From Paramecium sonneborni (lineage: Eukaryota; Ciliophora; Oligohymenophorea; Peniculida; Parameciidae), in contig CAJJDN010000061.1 of assembly GCA_905182985.1 (NCBI GenBank), forward strand, positions 336,799 through 400,798: DNA of 64,000 nt, read 5' to 3'. Shown here one piece after another: positions 59,533-64,000 of the stretch. A program made the position numbers and the translations under genes. How positions within the stretch are numbered: position 1 is the stretch's first letter; each line of letters opens with the position of its first letter. The notes below the pieces were generated by a model. It was given only the letters and a program-made list of their open reading frames with translations. It was not told where the DNA came from and made no database searches.

Positions 59533-60548
59533 ATGTAATTATCCTATTAGTATCGAAAATCAACAAGTTCACCTATTTTAAAATCTCATAGTTTACCAAC
59601 AATAAATGAATTGAAATTTGCTTTGAGAACTAGGGCAGGAAGTGATTAATAGCATTCAGTCAAAATAAATTAGGACAGTTTTATTGCATGTAGATTGTAA
59701 AAATTATTATAATCAGAGTAATGGCTATTAATTCTTTGCTATATGTGATGGTCATGGTTAAAATGGGCATCTTGTTTCATAATATTTAAAGAAAAACATT
59801 CCAAGTATAAATCATGAGAATTAGTCATTCTAAAGAATTATTTAAAGGACATGTCCTTAAATTCGGAAGGTATAAATTAAGCAATAATTCGTTCATTCCT
59901 TAAAATTAATAAAGATTTATTTCAGAGTAATATCGATACTAATTTGGCTGGATCCACTATTGTATCAATATTAATTAAAGATTAATAAGTATATATTCAT
60001 ATGTATATTAAAATAGATATTTTGTTCAAATGTAGGTGATTCAAGAGCTATTATTTGCTAAAAAGCTAATACTTGGATGGCCATTTAAATTAGTGTTGAT
60101 CATAAACCAAATAATTCAAAAGAAAGAGCTAGAATCGTAAATGCCGACGGTCGAATATCTTAAAGAAAGAACTCAGATGGTTATCCTGCTGGTCCTGAAA
60201 GAGTTTACTTAGCATATTCAGACACTCCTGGAATAGCTATGACTAGAAGTTTTGGAGATAAAATTGCAGCTAAGGTTGGAGTCATAGCCGAACCAGGTAT
60301 TACTCATTATACTAAATAAAGAGATATTAGAATTTAGAAGAACGAAAGCTCATAAATTTATTGTACTTGCTTCTGATGGTGTTTGGGATTAATTGACTAA
60401 TGATGAAGTTATGGATTTGATACTTCCTTATTTTAAAGACAAACAAGTAGAATTGGCTACTGAAAGAGTTGTAAGGGAAGCTTTTAATAGGTGGAAACAA
60501 TTTTCTATTTTAAGAGACGATATAACTTGTATTGTAATTTTTTTATGA
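59533..60548 (+). CDS. PP2C-family Ser/Thr protein phosphatase
   Basis: 306 residues with introns at 59697-59718 (22), 59805-59824 (20), 59989-60016 (28) and 60297-60321 (25 nt). PPM motifs appear in order: RAGSDQQHSVKINQDSFIAC, FFAICDGHGQNGHLVS (metal-binding DGHG), TNLAGSTIVSILI, CSNVGDSRAIICQ, ISVDHKPNNSKERARI, GIAMTRSFGDKIA, FIVLASDGVWDQLTNDEV and SILRDDITCIVIF. All metal-coordinating Asp residues are present, so it should be an active Mn/Mg-dependent phosphatase. Length fits a minimal catalytic PP2C. The 28-nt intron falls just before the NVGDSRA motif. Confidence 0.94.
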
Positions 60549-61125
60549 TTTCATTTAAAATAGTTTATTTATATATATTGGTCAAGTAATTTGTTTAACT
60601 ATCAATTCAATATCATCTTAATTATTGAACTATCAATAAGTTATATTAATGTTGATTTTAATAAATAATCATAAGAACATTATATACTGATACTATAAAA
60701 GTTTCATAATTAGTGACAAAATATATTTTCCTTTAGAATATCTCCAAATACTAATGATCTTAGTTTTAAGTAGTTTGATTTTAAAATATATTTAAGATAA
60801 AAATAAATAGAATAAGGTTAGTATTATATTCTACCAAGAAAAATTGAATATAGATAATTAGATATGAAATCAATCAAGGAGAATATTATTTTTAAAAGCT
60901 ATAAACTTATCTTTAAAATTGAGATAACCTAGAGGCCTGTAAAATTTAGATTTATTTCATAATTATTTTGCTTAATGTATAATATATGAAAAAAAGCTAA
61001 AGAACATAAAGTTTTGAGAACATAAAAAATATAAAATATATATGTAAAAGAATATTTAAATATTTTAATTATTTAATATTAAAATATTTCTTTTTATTAT
61101 TTAATATTTATAGGATGAAAGATAT
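60549..61125. other. Intergenic region between convergent genes
   Basis: 577 bp between the PP2C and PARN stop codons. Very AT-rich with short repeats of TTTAATATT type near 61060-61110. I see no gene, RNA or mobile element. Confidence 0.55.
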
Positions 61126-62700
61126 TCACTATCTTTTATCAAATTTTTCTAGCTTAGCTTCTCTTAACTTGAAATCCCTTCTATCTTTTTCATATTATTT
61201 TTCATTTAAAATTTAACACTCTTAAAATTCTCCAACTTTGGATAACTTATTTTAAATCGATTTCAAATCATATTCAGAATTAAATTCAATATAAATATAT
61301 TTATAATGAATGATTCTATAAGCAGATAAATCATAATTTTGTTTTAAAGCATTTGTAATGTTTTCAAAAGCAGATTTTTAAAATAATATTTTTTAATTTT
61401 TTTAGATTTATTAATTTTTGAGTTCATCTTCTGGAAATTTAATATACATGATATATTTTTAATTTATTTTAATATCTTCAGGAGTATTCAAATTAATATT
61501 ATAATTGCTTTTAAATTAATTTAACTTATTTTTTTGATTCTATAATTCTACTTAGGTCAAATCTTTTGTCAAATTAATAAATATAAATCCAGTCATATAA
61601 GCATCAAAACCAGCTGTATGATATGCATTTTAATCTAGATTGGCCTCTATTTAAGTATAATTCATATTATTTTTAATAAATTCTGCTAAATTTTCAACAG
61701 ATGTTGAATTTTCTAATTTTCCTCTGATTTTTTCTAAAGATTAAGCAGACTAAATGATATATTTAGTATCATAAATAGGAGGCCAATTTCTAACAATATC
61801 TTCTTTAAATTCTTCCCAAGATATTGGAGGACATTAGACAAAATGACTGTAACAAAACATAATATCTGCAAAACAATTATGTCCTACAATAAACTTTTTT
61901 GAATTCAAAATACAATCCCATATTTAATAAAATCCAGTCTTAGTTTAAAATCTATTTGTTTTTAATATTTATCTTTCTTCATTTTTTGCTTATTTTTCTG
62001 CATTTGTTAATTTAGTAATTTTCATTTCTCCTTTTAATAAGGATTCTCCAATCATATTTTTCTAATAAGCTTCTAAATAAGTATAAATAATTTTTCTTTA
62101 ATATCCATTAGTGGTTTCAATAGTGGTTTATTTTTCATCTGATTTATGAAATTTTTCTAGTTTATCAATTAAATCTTAAATCTAATGAATAAATAAGAAT
62201 GTCTTACTGTTTTTTTATCTGCTGCTTTTACATCATCTAAAATCTTTTCAAATTATCCCTTTAATTCTTCTTAGTCTAATTATTAAAAGTCTTTATTATA
62301 ATCATCTTAAAGCTTTTAATATTATGCTCTATTTAAATAACCTATTCCTTTATTAATCCATCTATTCCAATCCATACCATGTTCACTATTAAAAAATATA
62401 GCTCCTACTTGTAAACCAACGAAATCATCTAAACTATTAATCATAATATTTTCTACTCTTAAGGAAATAAGAAGAATGTATAAGGAAAAGCCACATATCC
62501 TTTTTAGTTTTTGATAAATATGCACAGTCCAAATTGAATAATATTATATTTCATACTTACTTTTCGTACCTATATGTCATTAAAAATACCTTTAAATATC
62601 TTTCAAAGGGTAATTCTTCAAATGTATCTTAATAATCACCCTTAATCCCAGTTAATTCAAGATCAAAACCTATAAAATCACAAACCTTTATCTGCTCCAT
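61126..62700 (-). CDS. PARN: Poly(A)-specific ribonuclease PARN (CAF1/DEDD family)
   Basis: 501 residues with introns at 62570-62589 (20), 62434-62456 (23) and 62182-62207 (26 nt). MEQIKVCDFIGFDLELTGI carries the first D-x-E of the DEDD nuclease; FERYLKVRKVSMKYNIIQFG and LCIF match PARN's [31 protein letters not shown] matches the GIPYLN block. FIVGHNCFADIMF supplies the third Asp and HTAGFDAYMTGFIFI the His and fourth Asp, so the active site is complete. The C-terminal region (KYIMYIKFPEDELKN, then ALKQNYDLSAYRIIHYK) looks like the PARN RRM. PARN shortens poly(A) tails and trims small RNAs. The middle shows no clear R3H domain. Confidence 0.88.
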
Positions 62701-62784
62701 TATTGTTTATTTGTTTTACTCAAAATTATCAAGGTCGATAAACATTTTTTTATATAAATATTTACTATTATTAATTATATGAAA

Positions 62785-64000
62785 TCATTTCTTAAACAAT
62801 ATCTAAACAATACCTTTTTTTTTATCTGCTGGTTTTATTGCTAATTCATCTAATATTTCTTCCTTTTCTTTTTCTGAGAATTCCAAAAATTAAAATAATG
62901 TTATTAATATTGCTTCTGCTAAATCAAATTTTTAAGTTTTTGGTCCACAAGCAGTAATAAACTTTTTTAAACAATCTTTTAAATGAGCCTTAGCATGAAC
63001 AGCTTAAGGATCAACAGATGTCTTTTACATTGCCATCATTTTATGTTTATACTACAAAATATTTCTTTTATTTACATCTCTAGCCAAATTATTTAATTAT
63101 ATCATTTATTCCTCTTTTGCAGCTATTCTTTCTAATAAAATTTAAAATTTTCCTATTATTTTCACATTTTCTTCATTTGCTGCTTCCAATTTTGATTTCA
63201 AAATATTAACTTCTTCTGTATGTGAAAGTTATTATTTATTTAAAGCAGAATTCTTCATAATAATAATATTCATTATTTACTTCTTTTTTATTTTTATCAT
63301 TATTAACAATTGCAGATATCTCTAAGTCTCCAATAAAACCACTAATATCATTTTCATCAATTTCTAACTAATTTCCATTTGATGGGAAACTTAAATCTTC
63401 ATTTTTTTCTTCTTTTATATTACTCAAAGCTGTTTTTATTGGCAATTTAGCCTTCATCAATTAAATGTCTTTTTGATAACTCAATAAATTATTTTACTCT
63501 TGTTAAGTTAATTTAAGCTATATATATATATTATTAATTTATACATAATTCTAAGCATAAAAAGAGGCTGGTTAATTTCTTAAATATTCATCCATTAATG
63601 ATTAGAGGCATTAATAATAAGTAAATTTTCTTTCACATTACTTTTCATGTTAAGATTTAAATTATTTTAAATAGTCAAGTATGTTTTCTTAATTAAATAA
63701 TTCTTTTAATTCATTTAAAATAGAAGAACTTTAATTTTATGTTGCTTAAATTTTATTTATTTAAGCTATTTACATTTCAAGTTCTTTTTTTAATGCAACA
63801 ATTTCAGAATCTTTCTAATTATTAATCTCATTAATTTTGTTTTCATTTTATGCTTTTTAAACATCACCTCCTTATTACTTACTAATTTCTAATTGACTTT
63901 TTAATTCTAAAATTTCTGCATTTAATTCTTCTATTTATGTAATTACTTAGTTTTCTTTAATGATTTATTAGTTTTTCATAATATCTAACTCACTTTTTAA
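62785..64000 (-). CDS. Coiled-coil golgin-like protein with GRIP-like C-terminus (5' end outside window)
   Basis: About 386 visible residues with introns at 63518-63544 (27 nt) and 63253-63280 (28 nt). The visible part is coiled coil (IEELNAEILELKSQLEIS, VNILKSKLEAANEENVKIIG) with a small insert. It ends with AHLKDCLKKFITACG and FDLAEAILITLFQFLEFSEK, which resembles a GRIP domain that docks golgins to ARL1 at the trans-Golgi. The GRIP match is by pattern only. The stop could instead lie further on if a 23-nt GT...AG stretch after ADKKK is an intron. Confidence 0.55.

Noticed and set aside
1..64000. tRNA or rRNA genes, CRISPR arrays, bacterial operons and telomeric repeats
   Set aside because: None was seen on either strand; the compact gene layout is ciliate rather than bacterial, as shown by introns and the code.

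Overview
The window is a piece of a ciliate macronuclear (somatic) genome, almost certainly Paramecium or a very close relative. DNA is very AT-rich. TAA and TAG occur throughout every conserved protein where glutamine is expected, and only TGA ends genes. Genes are packed with gaps of 8 to 600 bp and are interrupted by minute GT...AG introns. I needed about 75 introns of roughly 20-31 nt, most often 25. Every full-length gene model listed gives an exact multiple of three after these introns are removed. Coordinates are whole-gene spans; intron positions are given in the evidence. All work was by eye, without database searches.

Layout. 1-14.4 kb: a WD40-like C-terminus, a MORN-repeat protein, an unknown, an LRR protein, a TPR protein, mitochondrial ATP synthase subunit d, an E2F transcription factor, an unknown, a Rossmann-like protein and a PH-domain protein kinase. 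14.4-28 kb: a gene relic, two unknowns, DPM3, a small membrane protein, a P4-ATPase lipid flippase, two coiled-coil proteins, a B-box/PHR protein and SmD1. 28-41.2 kb: a 2-phosphoglycerate kinase/LPA1-like protein, a CFAP20-domain protein with a glutamine tract, a relic region, an SPRY protein, a coiled-coil protein, VPS29, a small membrane protein, a SET protein, an unknown, an AT-hook protein and the kinetochore protein Ndc80. 41.5-53.1 kb: a giant repetitive coiled-coil gene, then a large EF-hand-like unknown. 53.2-64 kb: a papain-family protein lacking its catalytic cysteine, an acylated-looking unknown, an SHIPPO/PG-rich repeat protein, Aurora kinase, a PP2C phosphatase, PARN and a GRIP-like golgin. 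Several products fit ciliary and cortical biology (CFAP20 domain, SHIPPO, MORN, TPR, LRR) and several fit the cell cycle (E2F, Ndc80, Aurora), but they form no operon.

Two single-N joins (49767 and 57886) are each flanked by duplicated sequence and look like assembly joins of overlapping contigs, not biology. The first overlap is two 1169-bp copies that appear identical. The second is the most interesting signal in the window. Its copies are 1279 and 1212 bp and differ by one 67-bp block. That block is flanked by TA dinucleotides, has TATAGTTG at one end and an inverted TATAGTTT at the other, and its removal leaves exactly one TA. These are the marks of a Paramecium internal eliminated sequence (IES), so the assembly seems to have captured one locus in both the IES-retained and IES-excised forms.
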